64,000 nt of DNA, taken from contig CM062292.1 of NCBI GenBank assembly GCA_031216915.1, positions 202,451,262-202,515,261 of the forward strand, written 5' to 3'. Positions 1 through 9,916 of the stretch are shown piece by piece. Position 1 is the stretch's first letter. Every line of letters begins with the position of its first letter. The notes beneath the pieces were generated by a model. That model had not been told where the DNA came from and did no database searches. It saw nothing but the letters and a program-made list of their open reading frames with translations. The stretch is from Pictodentalium vernedei. Lineage: Eukaryota; Mollusca; Scaphopoda; Dentaliida; Dentaliidae. A program made the position numbers and the translations under genes.

Positions 1-820
1 TATATATTTGGGCTCACTATGGTAGCCCAAATTTTTACTTAGTGCAATATGAGAAAATTTCTTTAAAAATCTTCTTCTTCAGATCCACCAGTCGGAATAC
101 TTTTATATTTGGTATACAACATCTCTAGGGGGGTCAGATTCCAGGTTGTTCAATTCGAGTGCCTAGGTTAATATTTGGGCTCCATATGGGAACATGAAAT
201 TTAACTTAGTACAATATGAGGGAATTTCTTCAAAAATCTTCTTCAGATTCACTTGTCAGAATGCTTTCACATTTGGTATACAACATCTCTAGGGGGGTCA
301 GATTCAAGTTTGTTCAAATCGGATCCATAGGTCAATATTTGGGCTCGCTATGGTAGCCCAAATTTGAACTTAGTGCAATTCGGAGAAATTTCTTTACAAT
401 TTCTCTTCTTCAGATCCAACAGTCAGAATGCTTTCATATTCGGTACACAACATCTCTAGGGAAGTCAGATTTAACTGTGTTCAAATCAAGAGCCTGGGTT
501 AATATTTGGGCTCTCTATGGGAGCCGGAATTGGCCATTTTGCTGAAGAATTTAAAATTTTGTACTCAGTACCTTCTAGAGGTACTAAGATTAATCCACAT
601 AGGTTGTATCAAGGGGCTTCATAGGGGAGCTCTACATTTTACTTATGATCAACTGAAGAAAAGGCATGATGCCCAGATTATTTTTGTCACTCCTGAGGGA
701 CTCGAGGATTGACAGTGTAGCCTATGGAGATGGCTTGCTTAATGTAGACTCATTGGACTCTGTTTAAAATTGTGTTCTGTACAAGATGAGTGCTTCAGGC
801 CCCGTGGGGCCTCTTGTTTC
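1..820 (+). repeat. Right-hand part of a tandem-core non-autonomous element (cut by window edge)
   Basis: Positions 1-540 hold about three degenerate copies of a ~168-bp unit (recognisable by 'agatccaccagtcagaat', 'tttggtatacaacatctct' and 'gttcaaatcgggtccctggg'). A unique stretch follows and ends in a small palindrome (caggccccgtggggcct) and CTCTTGTTT at about 811-819. The whole stretch matches 43253-44051 closely, so it is the right part of the same element family whose full length is seen at 41667-44051. The left end lies outside the window. The short open frames here (506-712 and 786-1025) are repeat-derived and not genes. Confidence 0.8.
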
Positions 821-1160
821 ACAGTTAGTGTTAATAGAAACTTTCCTTACTTTCATGCTATCTTTCAGATGTCCAAAAGTGATTGTTTGTGGAAAGAATG
901 GTCTATTGACAAATGAAAGACAACACAAAAATGCAAATATGAAGTATTTTAATGGCGCTATTTACACATATCTGTCACTAATGTTTTTGATGGAAAAATG
1001 TTCTCTCGACAAGTATGGTGCTTGAATGGTCCATGATGAAACAATGCCGGTAATCACTGATAAAAAATGTAACTTTTGATCTCCTGAACACAATAGCAGT
1101 ATCTGACGTCAGTAATGAGTGTATCCACCACATGCCTGGATTTCAGCCTGAACTGAACCC
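820..1160. other. No gene seen; AT-rich spacer
   Basis: This stretch lies between the element that ends near 820 and the Tc1-like pseudogene. I see no conserved coding frame and no repeat shared with the rest of the window. It may include one end of the Tc1-like element, but I could not match a terminal inverted repeat with confidence. Confidence 0.5.
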
Positions 1161-2149
1161 TCCTCCCAATGCTACCAGTGAGGCTTCTGATACGGTCCAG
1201 AGGAAGCTACTGCCACTCTCATGCAATGCAGCTTCCAAATCGGCCAAATTCTGTACAGGCAGATCCCTTGCTTGCACACAACGTCTTAAGAAAATCCCAG
1301 ATGTGTTCTGAGGGATTCAAATCAGAGCTCATTGTAGGCCAAGGTAGTGTTGTAATAGCGTTGTTCTGAAGGGGAAAAAATTCACGGCATGGGAACGATG
1401 TGGCCTTGTATTGTCGTCCATGAGTACAGGGCGAGGAGCCAATGGGTGGTTGTTAAAATGAGGCACGACAACCGGATTGAGAATGTCCCAGATGTACTGA
1501 TGACCATTGAGATTTCCACATACAGCCACCATATCAAGTTTACAATCATGAGAGAGGCATCCCCAGATCATTACTGATCCTCCACCATAATGAACAGTTT
1601 GTCTGATGTTCCTGGGTACATAAGCAGTATTTCTAGGCCTCCACACTCTCATGCGACCATCTGCGACGTGAAGCAGGAACCTAGTAACCTATTCTCATCT
1701 GACCCGTGGAATCTCCTCCACGCCCTTAGATTCCAAAGTTGTCATGCCATACACCACTCCAAACATCTTCTTTGATGCTGATCAGACAGAGGTGGATGCT
1801 CGATGACCCTTCTGGACCTCATACCCAGTGCTTTGAGACGGTTTCGGACAGTTCTGTTGCACAAATGCCTGTTGGGGAGCCAAAGGCTTTTCAAAACCCC
1901 ACTTGAAGCAAAGGGTTCACGCCTAACTAGGCGTGCCAGACTCCGATCTTCCTGAGGAGAGGTCTTTTGGGGTTGACCTGGGCTTGGTCGGTGCTTAACA
2001 TCGTTGATTTGTTGATGTTTTTGGACAAGTCTGCTGATGACAGGATGACGATAGCCTAGTTGCCTTCCAATAGCTTTGATTGGCATGCATGTTGCATGCA
2101 TGCCAACGATTTGCCATCTTAGTGCCTCTGACAGTCTCCTCCTTGCCAT
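1160..2149 (-). pseudogene. Broken Tc1-like transposase
   Basis: On the minus strand an ATG at 2149 opens a helix-turn-helix N-terminal region (MARRRLSEALRWQIVGM) with a second HTH-like stretch (VRNRLKALGMRSRRV), typical of the DNA-binding half of Tc1 transposases. After about 135 residues the frame breaks between 1742 and 1652. A second frame carries GGGSVMIWG and LMDDNTRPH, the region of the second catalytic aspartate. A further shift near 1340 leads to SSDLNPSEHIWD, which holds the catalytic glutamate of the DD34E signature. The first aspartate region falls in the break. At least two frameshifts mean it cannot make transposase. The domain order matches a decayed Tc1/mariner copy. No clear terminal inverted repeats were found. 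Confidence 0.85.
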
Positions 2150-2358
2150 GTCAACATTTATTGATAAAAGAAGTGACAAATTTTCTTGTTTTATAGCCAG
2201 ATATTGCATTTGGATGATAGTGTTTTTGAGACACTCTTGGGAAGCATGCTTCACGTGGATGAGGGGATGTGTTTGGGGTACCCTATCAACCAGAAACATC
2301 ATGTTTCACTAAATGAAATATACTGCAAGACATAGCAATCATTAAAACATAATAATCA

Positions 2359-2698
2359 GGGATCGTGATGGCTCAGTGGTAGACGGTTGGACTTCTATGC
2401 TAGAGGTCCCGAGTTCAATCCCCAACCGGGACGAACCGTGTTGTGTCCTTGGGCAAGGCACTTTATCCCGGTTGCCAACATGGGGGCATGATGACGCCGT
2501 GTACTAACCGCTGTAACCCTGCTTGAGCGGAGCTTGAACAGAGTTAGAATGTTGAGGAGCTGGCAGTTGCTCGTCGATGCTCGGTGGTTCTCTCTGGGTA
2601 CTCTGGCTTCCTCCACCCGCAAAACTGTCACGGTCACGATTAGCCATTGTGCATAAGTATGTGACCTTAAACACCAATAAATATATAAATAAATAAAA
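2359..2698 (+). mobile_element. tRNA-derived SINE, copy 1
   Basis: The head has an A-box-like tggctcagtggt at 2369-2380 and a B-box-like gagttcaatcc at 2411-2421, spaced as in a tRNA gene. The body contains the core gtccttgggcaaggcactt, a region ending ctccacccgcaaaactgtca, and then the tail gccattgtgcataagtatgt with a run of AATAAATA repeats. It matches copies at 36300 and 62654. A possible short target duplication (taaaaca) flanks it but is weak. The internal promoter boxes imply RNA polymerase III transcription. The tail implies mobilisation by a LINE that recognises AATAAATA-type ends. Confidence 0.88.
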
Positions 2699-3645
2699 CA
2701 GTATTCAGTAACAGCAACTTCACTGTCATGAAACATTTCAGGGGGTGCTTAATTAAGTTTCAGGTGTATATAATTAGTTCAGACTTTTGGAATCTTAGTG
2801 GTACAGTCACTGAAAACATGTGCCATGAGGAAGCTTTGAAACTGGCCTGAAGCCTGAGTGGTAAATTCCACTGCTCTCAGATTCTCATTTTTTCCTTCCG
2901 AGAATCGATTCTGAATCTCAGAAATTTTAAGCTGTGTGGTTTTATGATCACAATACTGTATGTAACTTATTATTTTCTATTTCAGAATTTAACTCAACAG
3001 CATTCTGTAGGAAGTCAACAGCCATCAACTGGAGGTACTGTGGTGTGACATAGGGTAATAGACTGTACAGTTATAATCACAATAAGTTGTAACACAGCTG
3101 CAAAACTTTCTCTCTTCAGGCCTTAAAATTCATCTCGATTCACAAGAATCATTTTTGATTCTCCTGAACTCCTGCTGCATTTCTTAAATAATAATTTATA
3201 ATTTGAGAGTACGGATTAGTAACCCTTGTGAGTGCAACCTGCACAAATTCCACAATAAAGCAAGTCTCATATTTATATATTTACTAGAATTTAACCCTAT
3301 AGGGCCTAGTTCCAATTTTGGTGAGTTTCTTGTCGTATGCATTCATGAACATGTGTTCCAACATTCAAGTTTTCGGTGTTCTTCGTGATGCAAGTTACAG
3401 TATCTTGGCAGTGGTTTCTTGTGAAGTTTGAATACCTAAAACTTCTCTGGACCCCACTCTTAAGACAAAAGTGTTTCCTTATTATAAGGGAGCAAAAAGT
3501 TAAGTAGAATTTTCAAGTCCTTTAAGGACACTTTCAGAATCTGTGTTAGCAATCAGATGGACCTTTTGTGAGAATCAAAATTTATTCTCATTGTTTTCCT
3601 TGCAAGAATCATTTGTGAGAATCAATTCTGTTTCTTACTGGAATT
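2699..3645. other. No gene seen; AT-rich region with degenerate repeats
   Basis: Several short, related stretches containing 'gagaatcatt' or 'gattctcattt' in both orientations occur near 2880, 3120, 3560 and 3600. Similar words recur near 50770, so this looks like an old repeat. No coding frame is supported. Confidence 0.5.
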
Positions 3646-3888
3646 TTAACCCTTTTCCTAACACATCCGCCTGCGAAATTGACAAATTAAGTAGTTAAAA
3701 AAATATATATTTCCAAAAATTTCAACGACACCATATCATGTGACCCCTCAGTGGAACGAGCTCATCGAGCTTTTTGTTCCAATGAGGAGTCACATGATAT
3801 CGTTTCGTTGAAATCTTTTGAAAAATTTGAAAAAAACAAACATTAAAATAATAAATTTTGATATTGTCTGCATAGGGTAAAGGGTTAA
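3646..3888. mobile_element. TTAA-flanked fold-back MITE, family F1
   Basis: It begins TTAACCCTTTTCC and ends GGTAAAGGGTTAA, so TTAA lies at both ends and the termini are inverted. The interior folds back around gagctcatcgagctttttg with arms containing 'catatcatgtgacccctca' and its imperfect complement. TTAA target sites and CCC termini are the hallmark of piggyBac-type elements, so a piggyBac-mobilised MITE is likely. This copy is more diverged than the one at 59241. Confidence 0.8.
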
Positions 3889-4237
3889 GCCGTGCCCTTA
3901 CTTTATCCTCGCTAGTACCAGATCCTGATATCATTTTTTGGAAGGTGTTTAGAAGAAGTTTCTAAGCACCATATTTTGGAAGTTTGTACTATCAGTGATG
4001 GAAATTAGAGAAATTTTCTTTTGCTGTTGTTATTAAACTTATTTTGATTGTCACTGTTTCTGCAGTTTCATCGTTTGTTCATCTGCTGCTTAGTAATATT
4101 TAAGTGGTAGTGTGTGTATGTGTGGGTCAGTTTCTGTGTGTCGGTTTGGTTGGTGCGATTTAAATGTATCATGGCATTTTTTCAGGGGCATTAGCCACCC
4201 CTGGTAGCTAACTCTAGTTATAATAATAATAATGATG
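3889..4237. other. No gene seen; short microsatellite
   Basis: An AT-rich spacer with a TAA repeat at about 4219-4234. The left edge of the 2.09-kb tandem duplication lies directly after it. Confidence 0.5.
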
Positions 4238-4733
4238 TGCTACGCATCATGGAAAATGAGAATTTTAAGCTTTTGTGGAACAGGCCCATTTACAGCCTAA
4301 GGCCACTTGCAGCCAGCTAACCTGATCTTAACATGTTCGTTAAAACAAAGAAGATTATTTATATTATCAAACCAAACGTTTCACTTGCTTCCCCAGCAAA
4401 CCAGAAAATAAGCAGACTGTCATCTGCAAAATGAGGTCCCCAGAGGGTGAATTTAGTGATGCTGCCATGCATAGCAGGGTAGCATCACTAAATGTACCCT
4501 CTGTGAACCTCAATCTGAATCAAGGTCTGAAAACCATAAACAGAAATAGGTACCCAGAGGATAAATTGGCCCACTGTAAGGGGATAGCATCATCATATTC
4601 ACCCTCTGGGGACCTCATTCTGCAAATGTCAGACTGCTTATTTTCAGGCCTGTCCCCCAGTATCAGGTGTCATGCTCTACATTGTCCTCAATTTGTTACT
4701 TCAGTGCAAATCAATGGGATATGCAGTAGGCAT
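4238..4733 (+). repeat. Tandem duplication unit 1, left part (interrupted by DIRS copy 1)
   Basis: The sequence from tgctacgcatcatgg at 4238 to the DIRS insertion at 4733 is repeated at 13459-13954 with only a few substitutions. The rest of unit 1 resumes at 11864 and runs to 13458. Without the inserted element the unit is about 2,091 bp, the same length as unit 2. The start of unit 2 abuts the end of unit 1 with a one-base overlap. Confidence 0.93.
4401..4648. mobile_element. MITE family F5, copy 1
   Basis: It has long terminal inverted repeats. The left end ccagaaaataagcagactg is mirrored by cagactgcttattttcagg at the right. The similarity continues through atgaggtccccagagggtga, giving arms of about 55 bp. 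Related copies lie at 13622-13869 (the duplicated unit) and 40603-40854. The open frame 4431-4754 is produced by this fold-back and has no coding support. No reliable target-site duplication was seen, so the superfamily is not assigned. Confidence 0.8.
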
Positions 4734-4934
4734 ATTTTTATACTGTACCAATGACCCAGACTTAGCTGGTGCTAACTCCACAAAAACCAGGGCCAAACAC
4801 AAATTTTGCCCCCCAATCCCCAAAATTTGCATCCAAAACAAAAAGAAATCATGTCCTAAAGGACCTCCATAGTACGACTCTACTGCGCATGCGCAGTGAC
4901 GCAGTCGTCCCGAAATTGGCGCCAAATATCATTC
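4734..4934 (+). repeat. DIRS copy 1 left inverted terminal repeat
   Basis: It starts atttttatactgtacc and continues to about the gcgccaaatatcattct region. The complement of most of it forms the right ITR (11636-11826). The outer 30-odd bases are also complemented in the internal region at 11473-11507. Confidence 0.93.
4882..4897. promoter_or_regulatory. NRF-1-like palindrome in the ITR
   Basis: ACTGCGCATGCGCAGT is a perfect 16-bp palindrome that contains the consensus core GCGCATGCGC bound by NRF-1-family transcription factors. It is present in both ITRs of both DIRS copies (also 11674-11689, 17548-17563, 24190-24205) although neighbouring bases have changed. A role in driving element transcription is inference. 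Confidence 0.6.
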
Positions 4935-5823
4935 TCTGTTTGGCCCTTCATCAGTCAACATCTCACTGATCTTTGTGCTTGTAAATCTCAGTTTAAAGGA
5001 TGCCAGACACGTAATTCTTGGAGAAAATGTGATTCTAAGGAGGATAGAAGGAGGAGAGGAAAAAAGAAGTGGCAAAAAATAATCAGGGCTGTACTTAAAA
5101 TTTTTTGTTAAAATTATGTTAAGTTGCCTATTTTCGAGGCAAACGCCTCTTGTTGTCATTCTTGCTAATTGTTGCACTGCTTATTCAGTGTTTCCTCTCC
5201 CCTAACCTTCTAAAGTCCCCCCTTGCAATTCTCCCATGCTTTTGGCATATTTTTGAGAAGTTTCATTTCTAAAAATTCCCTGGGAGAGTTGCTTGGTTAC
5301 AGAATGTTTTCTGTTATTTTCCCCATAGTTACGTTTTCACCCATGGGTGTATAACGTTTGTGTTCTGCATCTTCCATCTGATGTTCTGCAGATTCTCCCC
5401 TGGGAGTCTCTGTTTTGCATCAGATAGAGTGTAATTGAGGACTGATTCCGGGCCAGTTTTTTCAGTGCCTGGAGTCATGTTTTCTTCTGTGTTTACACTG
5501 TTTGTTTTCATTGGCAACAGCCTTTTTTGAGGGGGGCTGTTTGCCTTTGAGGTAGTTTATCTCATTATAAGATACATTTATATTATCCGAAAGTGTCTCA
5601 TTAATTATTTTATATAATTTTAAAATTTTTGACCACACTTTGCCATCGGATCCATCGGGGCTCAACGTTACTTTTCAGCAACTTGGGCTTCTCTGAAAAA
5701 AATATTTTTTCAAAATTATTTTGTTTTGCAATTGTTTTTTCATTTATTAATGGATCATGTTATTATGTATCTTTGTGTCAGGGGTTTTTGCGAGTAACTA
5801 GGACTTATTGTTGTTCTTTCACA

Positions 5824-7926
5824 ATGAAGGGAACTTGTTCAAATTGTAATAGGAAGAAATCTTCCTCTGACTTTCATGATTATTGCATAAATTGTAGTCA
5901 GTGTTCTCGCATTAATCCCTGTCCTGTATGTGAACATTGGGATGAGAAACATTGGAAACGTGTGTCACGATATGTTGTTTCTGGAGAAAGAGCGATGCCG
6001 GCTCTTTCTCCACAAGGTCACTCTACTCTCTCAGTTTCTATTTCAGAGGAACCAGAACAGGGTGATGTTTCCATGTTATCTTCTTCAAGTGTGCGTCCGT
6101 CGTCACAATTAAATACAGAGCTAGCGGCAAAAGTGCTCATGGAGATTAGACAAATGTCGTCCGCTAGCTCGCCCGGTGTAGCGTCCATTCACCGAATGGT
6201 TCGGCAGCCGGGTTCGTCCGATGCGGTCCAAGAGGAAATTTTGGGTGATGCGAGCACTATAAAAATAATAGATGCACACCCAGTGACGGCGGATAGTGAA
6301 CGAGAACGGAGGAAGCCTTTTAGTCCGGTTCCTAGCTCGTCCAGGTCCAGCCGGGCCGCGAGCGAGAGAGGCCCCTCTCTCGTACAACAACATCTGGGAC
6401 CAGATGTTGTGGTACAAAATGTGTCTTTAGCGGAGCATACGTCCGTCGCTCGGGACGCTCCGTTGTATAAGCAGTCCGCAGAGACTGTTAAGGCTTCCTC
6501 TTCTCGCCGGCGCACACGACCGCACCTTGGCTGCGTGACCTCCGATATCTTGCCAGCTTCGCCGATGAAGGATTATTCGGCGACCAGGTCACACCATCCG
6601 GCAGCCAGGGATTCGAGACCGATGGACTCCGGACGTTCGCATAGGAAAAGTATGCGGGAGCCATCTGATGCGGAGCTGCCCTCGGCAAAGCAGCGAAAGA
6701 CCGCTCCTCCGCAGGTCTCGACGTCGGACATTCTAGTGCAGATAGCACAGCTTATCGCAGCATCCCAGCAGCCGACAGAGACGGTGTCGGATCGAGAATT
6801 ATCCGACGGCGCTGGGTCGGTACGCTCCGCCGAAGCATCGGGGGCGGACGACCGGGAACATCGGGAGGTCCGACCGGATGGTGAAAGGGATACGGATGAA
6901 TTGGAGCTATCCCTTTCGGAACAACACAAAGCTGCCGTAGACTTCATCCGGCACTTTCTTCCTCAAGTTGTTCCGTCGGGCCAGACTGCTGCGCTTCCGG
7001 ACAGGAGAATTATAGCGTCATTGGACTCTGATTTTTTCGAGCGGTTCAGGGACATCGCTCCCGAGTTTCCGTCGCAGTCCAATAATGTTGCAAGAACATT
7101 TGAATTATTGAACGACGCTATTTTTAAACTTGCTTCCAGGACAGGGAAAGCAGGCTTCTTGTCCGCAAATACTCTCAACCTGCCTTTCATTAATGCAAGG
7201 AATAAATTCGACACGGCAGGTCAGGGTATACCGAGAGTTCCTCTGCGTATGAACGACGAGGCGGAAGACTTAGAGCTATCATTACCGTCGTCAGCTTCTA
7301 TTCCAACCGCAGTGTTGGAAACAGCTATTGCGTCTAACAGAGCCAATTTAGATGCCTTATCTTACGCAGATCACCTTACGAAGGCGTTATCACTGCGTCT
7401 TCAAGGGGAAGAGTTTCAGGATATACAATCCTCCTTAAGACTTCTTTCAAGGGCAGTAGCTTATTCCACGTGTATCTCCGCCCTTTCAGTGGCAAATCTG
7501 GAGTTGGTTAGACGTGACGCAGCCCTGTCTACATCCACACTAGTGGATTCTAAGGTGAAGAACTCTCTTAGAGTCGCTTCGGTCTCAGGAGATCTTCTCT
7601 TTGACGGCAAGCTTTCCGCTATTTATGATAATATTAAAAAGAAAGCTAGTGATTCTCTGTTGTTTAGATCCGCTCCTAAAAGGTCGGATTCAGCAGACAC
7701 GAATAAGGCGGGCACTTCTGGGTCTTATCCGCCCAAGAGAGGTTCCTATAGAGGTTCCGGTGCGTCCTCTAGCTCTTATTCGAGAGACCGTCAGGATAGC
7801 GACTCTCGTTCGGGACGTCCTTCAGGCCGGGACAATCGGTCGGACGCCCCGAGGTCGACGAGGCGAGGTGCGGGTCGTGGAAGACGTGGTTTCTCCTACC
7901 GCAGGCCTCGCAGATCCAGGAGGTGA
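5824..7926 (+). CDS. DIRS Gag-like protein (ORF1, about 700 aa)
   Basis: The open frame reaches back to 5629, but the likely start is the ATG at 5824. It opens a cysteine/histidine-rich N-terminus (CSNCNRKKSS then CINCSQC, CPVCEHW) that looks like zinc-binding knuckles. The homologous ATG is also present in copy 2 at 18489. The middle is Ser/Arg/Pro-rich and low-complexity. A conserved C-terminal third follows (FERFRDIAPEFPSQSNNVAR onward), and the last ~60 residues are rich in Arg, Gly and Ser, as expected for RNA binding. By position it is the DIRS structural (Gag) protein, thought to package the RNA. Similarity to a named Gag family is not obvious by eye. The 3' end overlaps the RT frame by 326 nt. 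No internal stops. Confidence 0.85.
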   Translation: MKGTCSNCNRKKSSSDFHDYCINCSQCSRINPCPVCEHWDEKHWKRVSRYVVSGERAMPALSPQGHSTLSVSISEEPEQGDVSMLSSSSVRPSSQLNTELAAKVLMEIRQMSSASSPGVASIHRMVRQPGSSDAVQEEILGDASTIKIIDAHPVTADSERERRKPFSPVPSSSRSSRAASERGPSLVQQHLGPDVVVQNVSLAEHTSVARDAPLYKQSAETVKASSSRRRTRPHLGCVTSDILPASPMKDYSATRSHHPAARDSRPMDSGRSHRKSMREPSDAELPSAKQRKTAPPQVSTSDILVQIAQLIAASQQPTETVSDRELSDGAGSVRSAEASGADDREHREVRPDGERDTDELELSLSEQHKAAVDFIRHFLPQVVPSGQTAALPDRRIIASLDSDFFERFRDIAPEFPSQSNNVARTFELLNDAIFKLASRTGKAGFLSANTLNLPFINARNKFDTAGQGIPRVPLRMNDEAEDLELSLPSSASIPTAVLETAIASNRANLDALSYADHLTKALSLRLQGEEFQDIQSSLRLLSRAVAYSTCISALSVANLELVRRDAALSTSTLVDSKVKNSLRVASVSGDLLFDGKLSAIYDNIKKKASDSLLFRSAPKRSDSADTNKAGTSGSYPPKRGSYRGSGASSSSYSRDRQDSDSRSGRPSGRDNRSDAPRSTRRGAGRGRRGFSYRRPRRSRR

Positions 7927-9916
7927 TGGCTCAAACCTCTATCGCGTTCCGGTTGGCGGAAGGTTGTCGAGTTTTTCTCAAGAGTGGGCGTCGATTACGG
8001 ACGATCCGTGGGTGAGAGGAGTGACTTCGGAAGGTCTAAAGATATCCTTCAAACGAAAGCCTCCATTAACTCGAAGTCCAAAGTGGACTCATCTTCCGTC
8101 AAACCCTCAGAAAAGAGACGCTCTGCTATCAGAGGTGCAGTCTCTTTTAATGAAGAACGCGGTAGAGGTCGTAGAAAACCAGGAATCGCTGGGATTCTAC
8201 AGCCATCTGTTTCTGGTTCCGAAACCAGACGGCTCGTTCCGTCCAGTCATAGATTTGAGCTGGATAAACAAGCTGATCATCGCTCCGAAGTTTTATATGG
8301 AGACGATTCGATCGGTCAGAGCGAGTATTCGGGTGAACGATTATGCAACGAGCATAGATCTCAAAGATGCGTACTTTCACGTCATGGTACATCCGACATT
8401 CCGAAAGTATCTACGCTTCGCAGTCCTAGGAGTGGTGTATCAGTTCCGGGCCATGTGCTTCGGATTGAATCTAGCACCCTGGGCTTTCACTCGGGTAATG
8501 AACTCGGTAATGATCTACTTCCGAGCTCATTCGTCTGCGGTAACGTCGGCCTACCTGGACGACATTCTTCAGAGGTACGGCAACGAGTTAACGCTTCAGA
8601 ACGATGTTCAGAATCTTCTTCTATTGCTCCGACGTCTCGGTTTCATAGTAAACGAGGAGAAGTCGGATCTGGTGCCGTCCAAGTCATTCACTCATCTGGG
8701 AATGAGCTTCGAGACGCACAACAATCTCGTTCGTCTGCCGTTAACCAGAGCGAAATTAGTCAGTTGTTACGCTCGCTATTGTCTAAATACAGACAAAGTC
8801 ACAGCGAGAGAATTTATGAGACTGATAGGTCTGTGCGGAGCCGCTGCGGATCTCATTCCGATGGGACGGCTACGCACACGGCCTCTTCAAATTTTCTTGA
8901 CTCAGAATTGGAGTGTGAAAATTCATTCGCTCGATGTAGACGTTCTCTTGTCAGATCAAGTGAAACAAGAGATTCAGACTTGGGCAAACATTCAGTGGTT
9001 AACTCAAGGAGTTCCGCTGCAGTTGCCGGATCCGAGTTTTACCATTATGACGGATGCCAGTCAAACAGGTTGGGGTGCATCATTAATCCCAACGGATTCG
9101 AGATGCCAGGGTCTTTGGGATCCGCAATTCCTGTGCAAGCACATAAACATCAAGGAAATGATGTCAATTTGGCTTGCGTTACGTCACTGGATGGACATTA
9201 TTCACGATGCTCATGTCCAAATCCTATCCGACAATACGACAGTAGTGGCGTATATACGGAATCAGGGAGGCACTCATTCAGTTCCGTTGTTCAATCTAAC
9301 GGAAAGAATCCTTCTGTTTGCGTTGGAACATCACGTTCTTCTTTCGGTCCGTCACATACCGGGTCGTCTGAATGTGCTAGCAGACTCCCTTTCTCGAAAG
9401 GGTCGCTTGTTGCCGTCGGAGTGGACTCTCAACAAACAAGTATTCAATCAGATTTGCTACCAATGGGAACGGCCAATGATAGACTTATTTGCGACACATC
9501 TCAACAATCAGTTGCAGACGTATGTGTCCCCGTGTCCGGATCCAAGAGCATTTGCTGTAGACGCTCTATCGATCCCTTGGGACGGAATGATAGGATATGC
9601 GTATCCTCCAGCGCCGTTAATTCAACAAGTATTGCTAAAGATAAAACAATCTCAATGCAAGATTCTGTTGGTAGCATCTCTGTCGCCACAGAGACCGTGG
9701 ATAAATCTACTCAGGTGTCTGTTGTGGGACCTACCGCGGAAGCTCCCTCCACGAGAGGATCTTCTTTGGCAGGGGAAATCGCGCCAACTGCATCACAACC
9801 CGCAAGATCTCAACCTTCACGTTTTTCCGTTGTGCGGTCCTTCTTGCATGGCAAGCACTTTACAGGACGAGCAGTGGACGCGATTTCTAACTGTAGGAGG
9901 ACCTCCTCTTCGCTAA
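7601..9916 (+). CDS. DIRS reverse transcriptase / RNase H / methyltransferase-like polyprotein (ORF2)
   Basis: Residue numbers run from 7601, where the frame's first ATG lies inside gag. The functional start may be later, because recognisable RT sequence begins near residue 110. RT signatures are VPKPDGSFRPVIDL, SIDLKDAYFHV, FGLNLAPWAFTRVM and the catalytic YLDD box at 8552-8563 (residues 318-321). RNase H follows with MTDAS (Asp 485, codon 9053), the glutamate in NIKEMMS, SDNTT (Asp 544, codon 9230) and ADSLSR. The C-terminal ~180 residues (MIDLFATHLNN, FAVDALSIPWDG, YAYPPAPLI) match the region usually annotated as a methyltransferase-like domain in DIRS elements. It copies the element RNA into DNA. 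The frame is intact and overlaps both gag and the recombinase frame. Confidence 0.95.
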   Translation: MTASFPLFMIILKRKLVILCCLDPLLKGRIQQTRIRRALLGLIRPREVPIEVPVRPLALIRETVRIATLVRDVLQAGTIGRTPRGRRGEVRVVEDVVSPTAGLADPGGDGSNLYRVPVGGRLSSFSQEWASITDDPWVRGVTSEGLKISFKRKPPLTRSPKWTHLPSNPQKRDALLSEVQSLLMKNAVEVVENQESLGFYSHLFLVPKPDGSFRPVIDLSWINKLIIAPKFYMETIRSVRASIRVNDYATSIDLKDAYFHVMVHPTFRKYLRFAVLGVVYQFRAMCFGLNLAPWAFTRVMNSVMIYFRAHSSAVTSAYLDDILQRYGNELTLQNDVQNLLLLLRRLGFIVNEEKSDLVPSKSFTHLGMSFETHNNLVRLPLTRAKLVSCYARYCLNTDKVTAREFMRLIGLCGAAADLIPMGRLRTRPLQIFLTQNWSVKIHSLDVDVLLSDQVKQEIQTWANIQWLTQGVPLQLPDPSFTIMTDASQTGWGASLIPTDSRCQGLWDPQFLCKHINIKEMMSIWLALRHWMDIIHDAHVQILSDNTTVVAYIRNQGGTHSVPLFNLTERILLFALEHHVLLSVRHIPGRLNVLADSLSRKGRLLPSEWTLNKQVFNQICYQWERPMIDLFATHLNNQLQTYVSPCPDPRAFAVDALSIPWDGMIGYAYPPAPLIQQVLLKIKQSQCKILLVASLSPQRPWINLLRCLLWDLPRKLPPREDLLWQGKSRQLHHNPQDLNLHVFPLCGPSCMASTLQDEQWTRFLTVGGPPLR

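Noticed and set aside
1050..2330. Terminal inverted repeats for the Tc1-like pseudogene at 1160-2149
   Set aside because: Short similarities (gatgaaaca near 1035 and gaaacatgatg near 2300) are too weak and not placed next to TA in a convincing way.
2359..2430. A tRNA gene
   Set aside because: A and B boxes are present, but the sequence does not fold as a full tRNA. It continues into the shared SINE body and AATAAAT tail, as in two other copies with target duplications.
4431..4754. 107-codon ORF (and its copy at 13652-14023) as a conserved duplicated gene
   Set aside because: It lies across a fold-back MITE. Both copies arise from the recent tandem duplication, and the distant MITE copy at 40603 does not keep the frame.
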